From: Candidatus Bathyarchaeota archaeon
GTDB lineage: Archaea; Thermoproteota; Bathyarchaeia; 40CM-2-53-6
Direction: 5' to 3'
Assembly: GCA_005882905.1 (NCBI GenBank)
Contig: VBBG01000204.1
Location: 10,650 to 22,072 of the forward strand
Length of the DNA: 11,423 nucleotides
Shown piece after piece: positions 1 through 6,815 of the stretch; positions within the stretch are counted from its first letter, which is position 1; each line of letters opens with the position of its first letter. Position numbers and translations under genes: made by a program. The notes beneath the pieces were generated by a model. The model did no database searches, was not told the DNA's origin, and saw nothing but the letters and a program-made list of their open reading frames with translations.

Positions 1-323
1 AGAAGCCTCTGGCCTCTATTATGAAGCTGAGCATCATCTCGCACGTAGGACACAGGATTGCTCATCTCAGCTGGTACGAACTGAACGTTGAATGCACCCG
101 TATGGTTCAGGGCTGATACATATCCCTGTGAAGTCAGAGTCGGGGTACTGCCCGTAAGGTCTTGGTTCTGCACGTAAAGGTCGAACCGGGTGTTTCCTGT
201 CCCAAAGATTGCGCCGAAGAGGACAATGAGAAGTAAAGGAAACGCGAGGGTCCAGAAGATAGTGCTCTTGCTACGGAACCATGTCTTCACGTGTGCCTTG
301 ACGATCGTGTAGACCCGGCTCAT
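1..323 (-). CDS. ABC-2 type transporter permease, N-terminal part (cut by window edge)
   Basis: This is the membrane subunit of an ABC exporter, read only for its first 107 codons because the gene runs off the left edge. The N-terminus has a short amphipathic stretch (VYTIVKAHVKTWFRSKST) followed by one hydrophobic segment at about residues 21-40 ending in LFGAIFGTG, which is typical of ABC-2/DrrB-like permeases. A soluble extracytoplasmic region follows. The ATG at 323 overlaps the stop of the upstream ATPase gene as ATGA, so the two are almost certainly translationally coupled and form one transporter. The substrate cannot be told; drug, lipid or polysaccharide export are the usual roles. 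Family assignment rests on this short segment plus the neighbour. Confidence 0.85.
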   Translation of the reverse strand, partial: MSRVYTIVKAHVKTWFRSKSTIFWTLAFPLLLIVLFGAIFGTGNTRFDLYVQNQDLTGSTPTLTSQGYVSALNHTGAFNVQFVPAEMSNPVSYVRDDAQLHNRGQRL

Positions 324-1279
324 GCTACTTCTCCCTCTTCGGAGACCCTTCGTCCAGTCATGTTGAGAAACACGTCATCAAGCGTAGGACGCCTGACCTC
401 TATCTCCTTGTTCGCTAGGGGAGTCTGTCCGATCGCGATGAGAATGTTTGTCAGTTCTCCATTGTTGAGTGGAATGTAGATGTCTCCCTCGTTCTTGAGT
501 TGGGGTTTGGATATTCCTTGAGGCAGGAACTTGAGCCCGTCCTCGCCCGCTTCTCTAATCACGAGCGTCTTCTTGCCTCCGTGGGCATCGATCAACTCGT
601 TCGGAGTTCCGGAAGCAATTATCTGTCCGTGATCGATGATGGACACTGTGTCTGCTAGGTACTCGGCCTCGTCCATGTAGTGAGTTGTGAGGAAGACCGT
701 CTTTCCTTGTTTCTTCAATCGTTCTATGACGTACCAAACATCGCGCCGAGCTCGAGGATCCAGGCCAGTGGTAGGCTCGTCTAGGAAAACCAGAGCAGGA
801 TCGTTGACCAGCGCGACCGCGAGACCAACGCGTTGCTTCAATCCGCCAGAGAGTGTCTTGAACTGTTCGTCCCGCTTCTCTTTCAAGTCGACAAGTTCGA
901 TTAGCTTATCCGCGTCCAGCTGATGATCGTACATAGCGCCGAAGTAGTCGATATTCTCTCGCACTGTCAAACGGTCTATTGCGTTGAAGTCTTGAGGGAG
1001 AACCCCAATCCTCTTCCGGATCTCTGACTGATCAGAACGCTTGCTCACATCATAATCGAGGACTTTCGCCTCTCCACCTGTTGGAGCTCGGAGACACTCA
1101 AGTATCTCAACAGTCGTAGTCTTCCCGGCACCGTTGGGACCCAGGAAGGCGAAGACCTCTCCCTTCGAGAGCCCGAAGGATATGCCGTTAACCGCAACGG
1201 TGTCGCCGTACTTCTTTGAGAGGTTGTTCACCTGAACTACCTCGTCTCGGCCTGAGAGGGCCCTGCTCGGGAGCGTCAT
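320..1279 (-). CDS. ABC transporter ATP-binding protein, drug-exporter (DrrA-like) type
   Basis: This is the nucleotide-binding subunit that powers the adjacent ABC-2 permease. All core motifs are present in order: Walker A GPNGAGKTT at residues 47-55, Q-loop Q96, signature LSGGLKQ at 143-149, Walker B LVFLDEP at 163-169, D-loop GLDP, and H-loop histidine 200 in TTHYMDEAE. The roughly 110-residue C-terminal extension, with a final RRPTLDDVFLNMTG, is characteristic of DrrA-like drug and antibiotic export ATPases. Length (319 aa) is normal. The start at 1279 has an AGGAG site 10 bases upstream (1290-1294 on the plus strand). The gene is divergent from a TetR-family regulator, which fits an inducible efflux pump. 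The exact substrate is unknown. Confidence 0.95.
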   Translation of the reverse strand: MTLPSRALSGRDEVVQVNNLSKKYGDTVAVNGISFGLSKGEVFAFLGPNGAGKTTTVEILECLRAPTGGEAKVLDYDVSKRSDQSEIRKRIGVLPQDFNAIDRLTVRENIDYFGAMYDHQLDADKLIELVDLKEKRDEQFKTLSGGLKQRVGLAVALVNDPALVFLDEPTTGLDPRARRDVWYVIERLKKQGKTVFLTTHYMDEAEYLADTVSIIDHGQIIASGTPNELIDAHGGKKTLVIREAGEDGLKFLPQGISKPQLKNEGDIYIPLNNGELTNILIAIGQTPLANKEIEVRRPTLDDVFLNMTGRRVSEEGEVA

Positions 1280-1442
1280 CAGTTCGACGCTCCTTCCGGA
1301 TGGCTAGTCTCAGGTTGAAAGGAGCGGCTATCGAACGGATTACTTCCAAATCCTTGCGCGTCTGACACTTCACTCTGTTTCCCTCCAAGAGAAGCATAAG
1401 CTCGTCTCCGCCTATTAACGGCCGTGCACGTCGCGTGGTCAC
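1188..1442 (-). CDS. Possible small protein upstream of the ABC ATPase (uncertain)
   Basis: An 84-codon frame begins at GTG 1442 and runs 92 bases into the start of the ABC ATPase gene. Residues about 10-52 (for example LIGGDELMLLLEGNRVKCQ and then DLEVIRSIAAPFNLRLA) have the alternating hydrophobic pattern and codon choice of a real protein. The tail overlapping the ATPase is arginine-rich and looks like a shadow. A different frame, 1279-1485, is open over the same stretch and ends as TGATG on the ATPase start, but its translation is low-complexity. If the promoter is at 1521-1530, the ATPase mRNA would have a leader of about 220 bases, which leaves room for a small gene. I do not recognise a family. 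A frameshift near 1290 would end this frame just at the ATPase start. Confidence 0.25.
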   Translation of the reverse strand: MTTRRARPLIGGDELMLLLEGNRVKCQTRKDLEVIRSIAAPFNLRLAIRKERRTDDAPEQGPLRPRRGSSGEQPLKEVRRHRCG

Positions 1443-1510
1443 TTCTGGTGATTACCAGACCAGTTGAACGATCGACCCTGTCCATTCTTCTTGCGTCCGC
1501 GTAAAACTGA

Positions 1511-1569
1511 CTGACTGGTCATTATTTAAGCGCGTCGGTCATTTTAAATATAACACTACAACCCTGGTC
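1511..1569. promoter_or_regulatory. Divergent promoter region with repeated TetR-type half-sites
   Basis: For the TetR gene, the A/T-rich element TTTTAAATATAA at 1542-1553 lies about 25 bases before the GTG/ATG starts, implying a leaderless or nearly leaderless mRNA. For the ABC operon, TTAAATAA is read on the minus strand at about 1522-1529. Between and around these boxes are repeated half-sites: TGACTGGTCA at 1512-1521, TCGGTCA at 1535-1541 and CTGGTC at 1564-1569. GGTCATT is repeated with a spacing of 19 bases, the second copy touching the TATA box of the repressor gene. Binding of the TetR protein here would block both promoters. The operator role is inferred; the repeats are seen directly. 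Confidence 0.5.
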
Positions 1570-2217
1570 GTGAAGTCGATGCCGAAGGTTGTTCCCGAGT
1601 ACAAGGAGGAAGCCAGAAGCAGAATCCTGGATGCTGCCAGCAGGGTCTTTGCCGAAAAGGGCTATCATGAGGCAACGATGGAGGATGTTGCCAAACAGCT
1701 GGGCGTTAGCAAGGGAGCACTATACCTCTATTTCTCCAGCAAAGAGCGCCTCTTCGAGGCGATGTCCCGGACAGCTCCCCGCGCCTTCAAAGAGATTCTA
1801 TACTCGACATTCAATACCCAGGCGAACCCAATCGAGAGCGCGAGCCAGTTCTTCGACGCGATGATGAAGAGGTTCGGATCGAACCCGAGGCTGAGCCTTG
1901 AGATATTATCGGAAGCCTCCCGAAACCCGGCGTTGAGACGGGTACTTCGACAGAACCAGGAAGAATACGCTAACGGACTGGCAAGCTTCCTAGAAGGATT
2001 GCGCAAGATGAGACTGATAGACGATAACCTGGAACTCCTTCCATTAGCCTATTCGCTCATTGCGCTATGGAATGGGCTCGAAACCTTGGTTGTCTCAGGA
2101 TTGCCAGTGGAGGAGGCAAAGGGAGCGTGGCTTGAGGGTTTCAAGGCCATTTTCCTCCAACATAGACTCCAACAAAGCGTAATAGGCTCCAAGCGGATCG
2201 ATAAGAAGACCAGTTAG
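1570..2217 (+). CDS. TetR/AcrR family transcriptional regulator
   Basis: This is a DNA-binding repressor of the TetR family. The N-terminal helix-turn-helix domain spans residues about 15-63, with the recognisable pattern ILDAASRVFAEKGYHEATM, then EDVAKQLGVSKGALYLYFSS and KERLFEAM. The remaining roughly 150 residues are the helical ligand-binding and dimerisation domain, with no conserved sequence that identifies a ligand. Length 215 aa is typical. Two starts are possible, GTG 1570 or ATG 1579. The TATA box at 1542-1553 puts transcription start at about 1570-1580, so either would be leaderless. The gene is divergent from the ABC exporter and lies 49 bases before the M50 protease gene, so it may also be co-transcribed with the protease. 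Regulation of the exporter and itself is inferred from layout. Confidence 0.93.
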   Translation: MKSMPKVVPEYKEEARSRILDAASRVFAEKGYHEATMEDVAKQLGVSKGALYLYFSSKERLFEAMSRTAPRAFKEILYSTFNTQANPIESASQFFDAMMKRFGSNPRLSLEILSEASRNPALRRVLRQNQEEYANGLASFLEGLRKMRLIDDNLELLPLAYSLIALWNGLETLVVSGLPVEEAKGAWLEGFKAIFLQHRLQQSVIGSKRIDKKTS

Positions 2218-2266
2218 GAAAAAGGTAAAGTCCTAGCCCCTAGGCGGGAGCCTGAAGGAAGAACCA

Positions 2267-3409
2267 GTGTCGGTGAACATAGGAAGAATTCTGGGGATTC
2301 CGATCCGGATACACTGGACACTATGGCTGGTCTTTCTCCTAATCGCCTGGTCTCTAGCAGTCGGATATCTGCCAGCAACATATCCCCAGCTTTCAGCCAA
2401 CATGGACTGGATCGTCGGCGCAGTCTCCGCCCTGCTATTGTTCGTCTCCGTCCTCCTTCACGAACTATCCCACTCTTACATCGCCAAGAAGAACGGACTG
2501 CCCATCGCTAGAATCACTCTCTTCTTCTTCGGCGGAGTCTCAGAGATGACGGAAGAGCCCCAGGACGCGGCGTTAGAGGTGAGGATGGCGGCCGCCGGAC
2601 CCTTGACAAGCTTCGCTATAGCAGGAGTGCTAGGCGCCCTTTGGTACGTCGGAGGATATACCGGGTTCCCAGTCGCCGTTATGGCTGTTCTTCGCTACAA
2701 TGCTTTCATCAACGTTGCGCTGGGAGCCTTCAATCTCATACCCGCCTTCCCACTCGACGGGGGTCGGGTGTTGCGCGGAGGCCTCTGGCAGAGCTCAAAG
2801 AATCTCTTGAAGGCGACGAGAAAGGCGACGCGTGTCAGTGAGATACTCTCTCTGCTCATGATCTTCGCAGGACTCTCACTCATCGTATTGAACCCAGATA
2901 ACATTGTCAATGGCATATGGATAATCTTCCTCGGGTGGTTCATCCGTTCCGGCGCGGAGACTAGCCTCCGGCAGACCCAGATGACTGAAGCACTTCACGG
3001 CGTCAGCGTCGGCGACATTATGACCAGGAACCTCCTCACCGTCGCCCCCAACCTTACCGTTCAGCAACTCGTCAACGACTACTTCCTCGTCCATCCTCAC
3101 GGCGGCTACCCGGTGGTCCAGAACGACAAGCTACAAGGAGTTGTCACAATGGGCTCGGTTAGATCCATTCCGAGGGAGAAACGGGAGTTTGAGACAGTCG
3201 CCCAGGCCATGGTCCCCTACGAGCGGATAGTAACAATCAACTCCACGGCCTCCGCGGCTTATGCGATGCAGAAGATGGCGAAGAATCAGATCGGAAGGCT
3301 GGTCGTAACTGAGGGTGACAGGATCCTCGGAATTGTTACACGTGGGGACCTGATGAAGACGATCAGAACTAGACAGGATCTCGGGGTCTCGGACACCACT
3401 TTCCGATAG
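2267..3409 (+). CDS. Site-2 protease (peptidase M50) with two CBS domains
   Basis: This is an intramembrane zinc metalloprotease, related to the Rip3-type proteases that cut membrane-spanning substrates. The metal site is HELSH at residues 65-69 in a transmembrane helix, and the second conserved motif NLIPAFPLD at 156-164 followed by GGR supplies the third zinc ligand. Hydrophobic segments lie at about 16-35, 47-69, 105-130, 135-160 and 192-228. A cytoplasmic C-terminal pair of CBS domains covers about 246-300 and 309-368 and probably senses an adenine nucleotide, as is known for CBS modules. Length 380 aa is usual. The GTG start is preceded by GAAGGA at 2254-2259 with 7 bases of spacing. A small hairpin (CCTAG-CCC-CTAGG, 2232-2244) lies in the 49-base gap after the TetR gene. 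The substrate is unknown. Confidence 0.95.
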   Translation: MSVNIGRILGIPIRIHWTLWLVFLLIAWSLAVGYLPATYPQLSANMDWIVGAVSALLLFVSVLLHELSHSYIAKKNGLPIARITLFFFGGVSEMTEEPQDAALEVRMAAAGPLTSFAIAGVLGALWYVGGYTGFPVAVMAVLRYNAFINVALGAFNLIPAFPLDGGRVLRGGLWQSSKNLLKATRKATRVSEILSLLMIFAGLSLIVLNPDNIVNGIWIIFLGWFIRSGAETSLRQTQMTEALHGVSVGDIMTRNLLTVAPNLTVQQLVNDYFLVHPHGGYPVVQNDKLQGVVTMGSVRSIPREKREFETVAQAMVPYERIVTINSTASAAYAMQKMAKNQIGRLVVTEGDRILGIVTRGDLMKTIRTRQDLGVSDTTFR

Positions 3410-3418
3410 CTGGCAAAG

Positions 3419-3775
3419 TCAGAGTTCGGCCTCGACAAGCGTTTTCAGAAGAGACCTGTGGCAGGTGTTTGGATCTTTACATGAGCAGAGGAGTGTGATG
3501 GGACCCGCTCTAGCGTAGTCTGCTATTTCCTTCACGAGCTTCCGCTGAAGCTCTCCCTTCATGTCGATGTTGTATCGTTTCTCGTACTGAGCCCTAGTAA
3601 CATTGCCAGCTTTCCAATCCTTGATGAGTTCCCTGCTTGTTCCTACATCCTTCAGCCATAGGTCGATGGACTCCTTGCGAACTCCGCGTGGCCAGAGTCT
3701 CATCACCAGAATCCTTTTCCCATCACTGGTCGATCGTTTGTCGTAGACGGTCTTCTCTATCTGAATATTCGACAA
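3419..3775 (-). CDS. DUF488 family protein
   Basis: This is a 118-residue protein of the DUF488 (YeaO-like) family. The hallmarks are VYDKRSTSDGKRILVMRLWP with RLWPRG at 26-31, DLWLKDVGTS at about 38-47, a YEKRY motif, and the C-terminal LLCSCKDPNTCHRSLL with Cys97, Cys99, Cys105 and His106. The cysteine/histidine cluster is common in the branch that has CxC...CHR and could be redox-active or metal-binding; the biochemical role of the family is not established. The start is TTG at 3775 with no strong Shine-Dalgarno, so it is less certain than the end. The gene converges on the M50 protease gene with only 9 bases between stops. Confidence 0.9.
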   Translation of the reverse strand: MSNIQIEKTVYDKRSTSDGKRILVMRLWPRGVRKESIDLWLKDVGTSRELIKDWKAGNVTRAQYEKRYNIDMKGELQRKLVKEIADYARAGPITLLCSCKDPNTCHRSLLKTLVEAEL

Positions 3776-4083
3776 GGCAAACCCTGAACCGCGATCTCGC
3801 CAAAGTATTCCTTTCGATGCGATGGTTGTTAGCCTAGAACCGGGAATGGGATCAAGCCGGGATCTGTCACGCGAGCATCGAGCGATTTGAAAAATATTCT
3901 AGATTTCCGGGTGCTGCAGGCTTTAGCATGGAGCTGTTATGATGCATGGCTGGTGTATTGTTGATGATTAGAGAGTATTAGCATGACAGTGGACAGGTTT
4001 TTTATTCCAAGGCGGTTCTAGGGCGTTTTACAGGGGACGAGCAGGCCGCCCTGCTTATCGGGGTCTGCGAGAGAGAAGAAACC
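3776..4083. other. Intergenic region between DUF488 and the small membrane protein
   Basis: No convincing gene is seen in these 308 bases. They contain the back-to-back promoter space of the DUF488 gene (minus) and the small membrane protein (plus). An A/T-rich element TTGAAAAATATTC occurs at about 3887-3899 and could be a second plus-strand promoter, but only very short frames follow it (for example ATG 3939 with 10 codons). The more likely promoter of the downstream gene is annotated separately. Confidence 0.5.
3998..4055 (+). promoter_or_regulatory. TATA-like box and leader hairpin before the small membrane protein
   Basis: The element TTTTTTATT at 3998-4006 lies about 80 bases before the ATG at 4084, predicting a leader of roughly 55 bases, longer than the other leaders here. 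In that leader a perfect 6-bp hairpin forms, AGCAGG (4040-4045), loop CCGC, CCTGCT (4050-4055), about 28 bases before the start codon. The purine-rich GAGAGAGAAGAAA directly before the ATG may serve as ribosome contact. A regulatory role for the hairpin is only inferred. Confidence 0.35.
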
Positions 4084-4428
4084 ATGAGAAACAAGTACGT
4101 AATAGTCTTCGCGGTATGTCTAATCGGCGTCATTGCTCTCGCCTGGTACCAGAGTCTTCCCCGACCCCACGGTCCCACGACGTATTGGGCCGAATACGTC
4201 TTGACCAAGAACGGCAACCATACTCAGATTCAATCCACATACAGCAATGGAGTTGTAACTACCGAGCAGATAATGTGGCTGAATTTCGACGACAGGACCG
4301 CGGTCTACAACTATTTCAGATGCACCCCCTCGATGCCAGGTTGCACCGTCGATGGCTGCCCTTTCACGGTCCTAACCGATACTAGCTCGGAATATCGCGT
4401 GAAGGTCGTCTGCAGACCCGGTTCCTGA
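4084..4428 (+). CDS. Small membrane-anchored protein with four extracytoplasmic cysteines, unknown function
   Basis: The 114-residue product starts with a single hydrophobic helix at residues 5-22 (KYVIVFAVCLIGVIALAW), an uncleaved anchor or signal peptide, so the rest should lie outside the cell. The exported part is beta-rich and polar, with tyrosine-rich segments and four cysteines (80, 87, 92, 110) clustered in the last third (CTPSMPGCTVDGC and VKVVC), suggesting two disulfides or a metal site. I do not recognise a family. It is a single-gene unit with its own promoter; the copper genes downstream are on the other strand and end 83 bases away. Similar small N-anchored proteins are common in Nitrososphaeria-like genomes, which is background and not evidence of function. 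Confidence 0.75.
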   Translation: MRNKYVIVFAVCLIGVIALAWYQSLPRPHGPTTYWAEYVLTKNGNHTQIQSTYSNGVVTTEQIMWLNFDDRTAVYNYFRCTPSMPGCTVDGCPFTVLTDTSSEYRVKVVCRPGS

Positions 4429-4511
4429 GCATTTCAGCGAGGATTCTGCTTGAACTCGGTCTGGCGGGTTTGGAGACTAGATCAACTCACGCCAAAACAA
4501 TCAGCAGTGAC

Positions 4512-4655
4512 CTAGTGCTTGTATCGACGGGGATCCTTGTCGAAGCTTGTCTTACAAGCGGGTGAACAGAAGTAGACGCTCTTCTCCTCATAGGTTGACG
4601 TGAGTTTCGTTTTCTTCTCGTCTACCATCATGCCGCAAACTGGGTCTTTCTGCAA
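4512..4655 (-). CDS. Stand-alone YHS-domain metal-binding protein (47 aa)
   Basis: This short gene lies just after the copper ATPase on the same strand. It reads LQKDPVCGMMVDEKKTK through VYFCSPACKTSFDKDPRRY to a TAG at 4512-4514. It is a complete YHS domain: DPVCGM at residues 4-9, then YFCSPAC with Cys30 and Cys34, then the FxKDPxRY end. YHS/TRASH-like domains bind heavy metals through these cysteines. The start is TTG at 4655, chosen because GGAGGTGA at 4660-4667 is a near-perfect Shine-Dalgarno with 4 bases of spacing, beginning right at the ATPase stop (12 bases lie between stop and start). The cysteine spacing (7, 30, 34) is identical to that of the YHS domain at the N-terminus of the ATPase. 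It is probably a small copper chaperone or buffer for the pump (inference). Confidence 0.88.
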   Translation of the reverse strand: MQKDPVCGMMVDEKKTKLTSTYEEKSVYFCSPACKTSFDKDPRRYKH

Positions 4656-4659
4656 CTGC

Positions 4660-4667
4660 TCACCTCC
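4660..4667 (-). promoter_or_regulatory. Strong Shine-Dalgarno site for the YHS gene
   Basis: GGAGGTGA read on the minus strand, directly after the ATPase stop codon and 4 bases before the TTG start. It is the deciding evidence for the TTG start and for separate, possibly high-level translation of the small YHS protein within the copper operon. Confidence 0.75.
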
Positions 4668-5924
4668 CTAGATTCTCGGGTTGAACCTTCGGAGCAAGAG
4701 AGAGTTGGACACGACTGTCACAGAACTTATCGCCATTGCGGCACCCGCCAGCAGAGGAAGCACCTGATAGATTCCTGGTCCGAGGAACGGAACCAGAACA
4801 CCTGCCGCGACCGGGATTAGGGCAACGTTGTAAAGGAAGGCCCAGAGGAGATTTTGCTTTATCTTGCTGACAGTTGCCCTGCTCAGATCTATAGCTTTGG
4901 GAACGTCCGTCATGTCATCCTTGATCAGGACTATTCCGCCGGTCTCCTTGGCAACGTCTGTCCCGCTACCAATTGCTATTCCGACATCTGCAGCGGCCAA
5001 TGCTGGCGCGTCGTTTATCCCGTCTCCAACCATTGCGACTTTCTTTCCGCTCGTCTGAAGCTTCCTCACGATATCCTCTTTCTGATCCGGGCGGACGTTG
5101 GCGATTATCGTGTCAATGCCGAGAGTTTGCGCTATCGCTTTTGCGGTTCTTTCATTATCGCCTGTGAGCATTATCACTTCCAAACCCATCTTCTTCAACG
5201 CTCTTACACTCGTTGCCGAGGACTCCTTCACCGTATCCGCGAGGCCAAGAATGGCGGATGGTTGCCTGTCGACCGCGAGGAAGGTCACCGTCTTTCCTTG
5301 ATTCTGTAGCTCTCCCACTCTTTCGGAATACTCCTCGACTGGGACTGAAAAATTGCTCATGAGCTCCAAGTTCCCCAGAAGAACCTCTCGTCCTTCAACG
5401 GTCGCCTTTACACCAAGACCTGGAAGAGCTTCGAAGCCTGAAGGATCGGAAAGAGGGACACTCTTGGCCTGAGCGGCGCTCACGACCGCCTCTGCTAGAG
5501 GGTGTTCACTCCCCTTCTCTACAGCTCCGGCATAACCGAGTATCTGAATCTCGGAGAGCTTCCCTATCGGGACAATATCAGTTACGGACGGCTGACCTTT
5601 GGTGAGGGTCCCGGTCTTGTCAAAGATTACCGTGTTTATCTTTCGAGCCTCTTCTAGCTGGTCCCCTCCCTTGATCAAGATTCCGTTCTCGGCGCCCTTG
5701 CCTGTTCCCACGAGTAGGGCTGCTGGAGTGGCAATTCCGAGAGCGCATGGGCAGGCGATGATTACGACGGAGACGAAGGCCAGGAGAGAGAAGGCGAGTC
5801 CTATTCCTCCGACGAAATACCAGAACATTGCTGAGGCTGTCGCTATCAGCACGACTGATGGGACGAAGTACGCTGAAACTTTGTCGGCCAACCTTTGCAA
5901 CGGCGCTTTTCCGATTTGAGCCTC
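4668..5924 (-). CDS. copA: Cu+-transporting P1B-type ATPase, C-terminal part of a disrupted gene
   Basis: This part carries the catalytic machinery of a copper-exporting P-type ATPase. From 5924 the frame reads EAQIGKAPLQRLADKVSAY. It then has the metal-site helix IACPCALGIATP (CPC), the phosphorylation motif DKTGT, the nucleotide-domain GSEHPLAEA (HP motif), MLTGDN, and MVGDGINDAPALAAADVG. The last two helices contain YN and MAISS signatures typical of the Cu+ (P1B-1) subgroup. The separate frame usually called here would start at TTG 5900, but the true continuity extends back to 5924, where sequence homologous to the next conserved block of the N-terminal part begins in another frame. Alone it lacks the actuator domain and the first helices, so it should not work as a pump. 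The small YHS gene follows 12 bases later. Confidence 0.9.
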   Translation of the reverse strand, partial: EAQIGKAPLQRLADKVSAYFVPSVVLIATASAMFWYFVGGIGLAFSLLAFVSVVIIACPCALGIATPAALLVGTGKGAENGILIKGGDQLEEARKINTVIFDKTGTLTKGQPSVTDIVPIGKLSEIQILGYAGAVEKGSEHPLAEAVVSAAQAKSVPLSDPSGFEALPGLGVKATVEGREVLLGNLELMSNFSVPVEEYSERVGELQNQGKTVTFLAVDRQPSAILGLADTVKESSATSVRALKKMGLEVIMLTGDNERTAKAIAQTLGIDTIIANVRPDQKEDIVRKLQTSGKKVAMVGDGINDAPALAAADVGIAIGSGTDVAKETGGIVLIKDDMTDVPKAIDLSRATVSKIKQNLLWAFLYNVALIPVAAGVLVPFLGPGIYQVLPLLAGAAMAISSVTVVSNSLLLRRFNPRI

Positions 5925-6667
5925 GCACCTATCACTTCGTCGCCGGTACGCCTGTCGCGGGGCAGGCTCTCGCCCGTAATCATTGATTCATCAATTGCAG
6001 AGCTTCCCTCGATCACTCTTCCATCAACCGGGATCTTCTCTCCAGGACGGACCATCAGGATATCCCCGACTCCAACCTGTTCAACTGGTATGCTGATTTC
6101 GCTACCATTTCGGATCACATTCGCCATAGCCGGTTGGAGGCTCAATAGTCTATGAACTGCCGCCGACGCCCTGCCCTTCGTGATGTATTCAAGGAGGTTC
6201 CCTGTCTGTATCAGAGTGATAATGATGGCAGAGGTTTCGAAGTAGGTCCCGCTGCTGGGGAAGAATCCTGGCACGAATGTGGCGATCGTGCTGTAAATCC
6301 ATGCGGCGGAAGTCCCTAGACCTATGAGGAGGTCCATGTTGCCAATCCTCGACCTTAGCGCGTCGTAGCTGCCCCTATAGAATCGGAAGCCGACGAAGAA
6401 CTGCACAGGTAGCGAGAGGATGAACATAACAATGTTGTTGATGCGAGAATCTGGAATTATCGGAAGGTAGGTCAGGGCCGCGATTGGTATCGTTAGTACC
6501 GCGCCAAGAGCGACTAGGCGCTTTAAACGAGCTAGAGACTTCTCAGGAGCCTGGAACTGTGCAAGACAGGTCTCGCTACAGAAGTAGTACGTGGTTCCAT
6601 AACGTGTCGTCTGAAGAGCGTGCTTCCCTTCTTCCACATACATGCCACAGATCGGATCCTTTGCCAC
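5846..6667 (-). CDS. copA: Cu+-transporting P1B-type ATPase, N-terminal part with YHS domain (frame broken)
   Basis: The product begins with a YHS metal-binding domain (AKDPICGMYV, then YYFCSETCLAQF; Cys7, Cys30, Cys34) in place of the usual HMA domain. Transmembrane segments follow at about 50-70, 76-96, 112-132 and 142-160, then the actuator domain with the phosphatase motif TGES at 231-234 and GDEVIGA at 242-248. After residue 248 (about 5925) the homology stops: the last 26 residues are out of frame and meaningless, and the gene continues in another frame as EAQIGKAP. About 29 codons usually found between GDEVIGA and EAQ are missing. Start is GTG 6667 because DPICGM needs it; no strong Shine-Dalgarno is seen. 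A weak A/T element (AGATTAAGT) at about 6706-6714 could be the promoter. An intact protein would be about 695 aa. Confidence 0.88.
   Translation of the reverse strand: MAKDPICGMYVEEGKHALQTTRYGTTYYFCSETCLAQFQAPEKSLARLKRLVALGAVLTIPIAALTYLPIIPDSRINNIVMFILSLPVQFFVGFRFYRGSYDALRSRIGNMDLLIGLGTSAAWIYSTIATFVPGFFPSSGTYFETSAIIITLIQTGNLLEYITKGRASAAVHRLLSLQPAMANVIRNGSEISIPVEQVGVGDILMVRPGEKIPVDGRVIEGSSAIDESMITGESLPRDRRTGDEVIGARLKSEKRRCKGWPTKFQRTSSHQSC
5919..5930 (-). other. Deletion/frameshift junction in the copper ATPase gene
   Basis: On the minus strand the codons for GDEVIGA end in GGTGC and are followed directly by GAGGCTCAAATCGG, which codes EAQIG in the next frame. In other copper P-type ATPases about 29 residues lie between these blocks (the end of the actuator domain and start of the following helix). 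The junction is at 5924/5925; a loss of 3n+1 bases explains both the missing block and the frame change. The missing length is estimated from family knowledge, not measured. Confidence 0.8.
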
Positions 6668-6815
6668 GGCGCCTGTCTGCTCACTGGGAATATGAGGATT
6701 GGATGACTTAATCTAGCGCTTTTACGCATGCGAATTGGGCTCGATTCGGACTCTTTTCCCAGTCTATGAATCCCTCTAACCCACGATTCGTCTTGCTAAG
6801 AAATGCTACCGTCTG

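Noticed and set aside
1279..1485. 68-codon minus-strand frame ending as TGATG on the ABC ATPase start
   Set aside because: The coupling-like overlap is tempting, but the translation is serine/glutamine-rich without hydrophobic pattern, and a more protein-like frame overlaps it.
5846..5924. Overlap of the two copper ATPase frames as possible programmed frameshifting
   Set aside because: There is no slippery sequence or stem-loop at the junction, and a block of conserved residues is missing, so a deletion explains it better.
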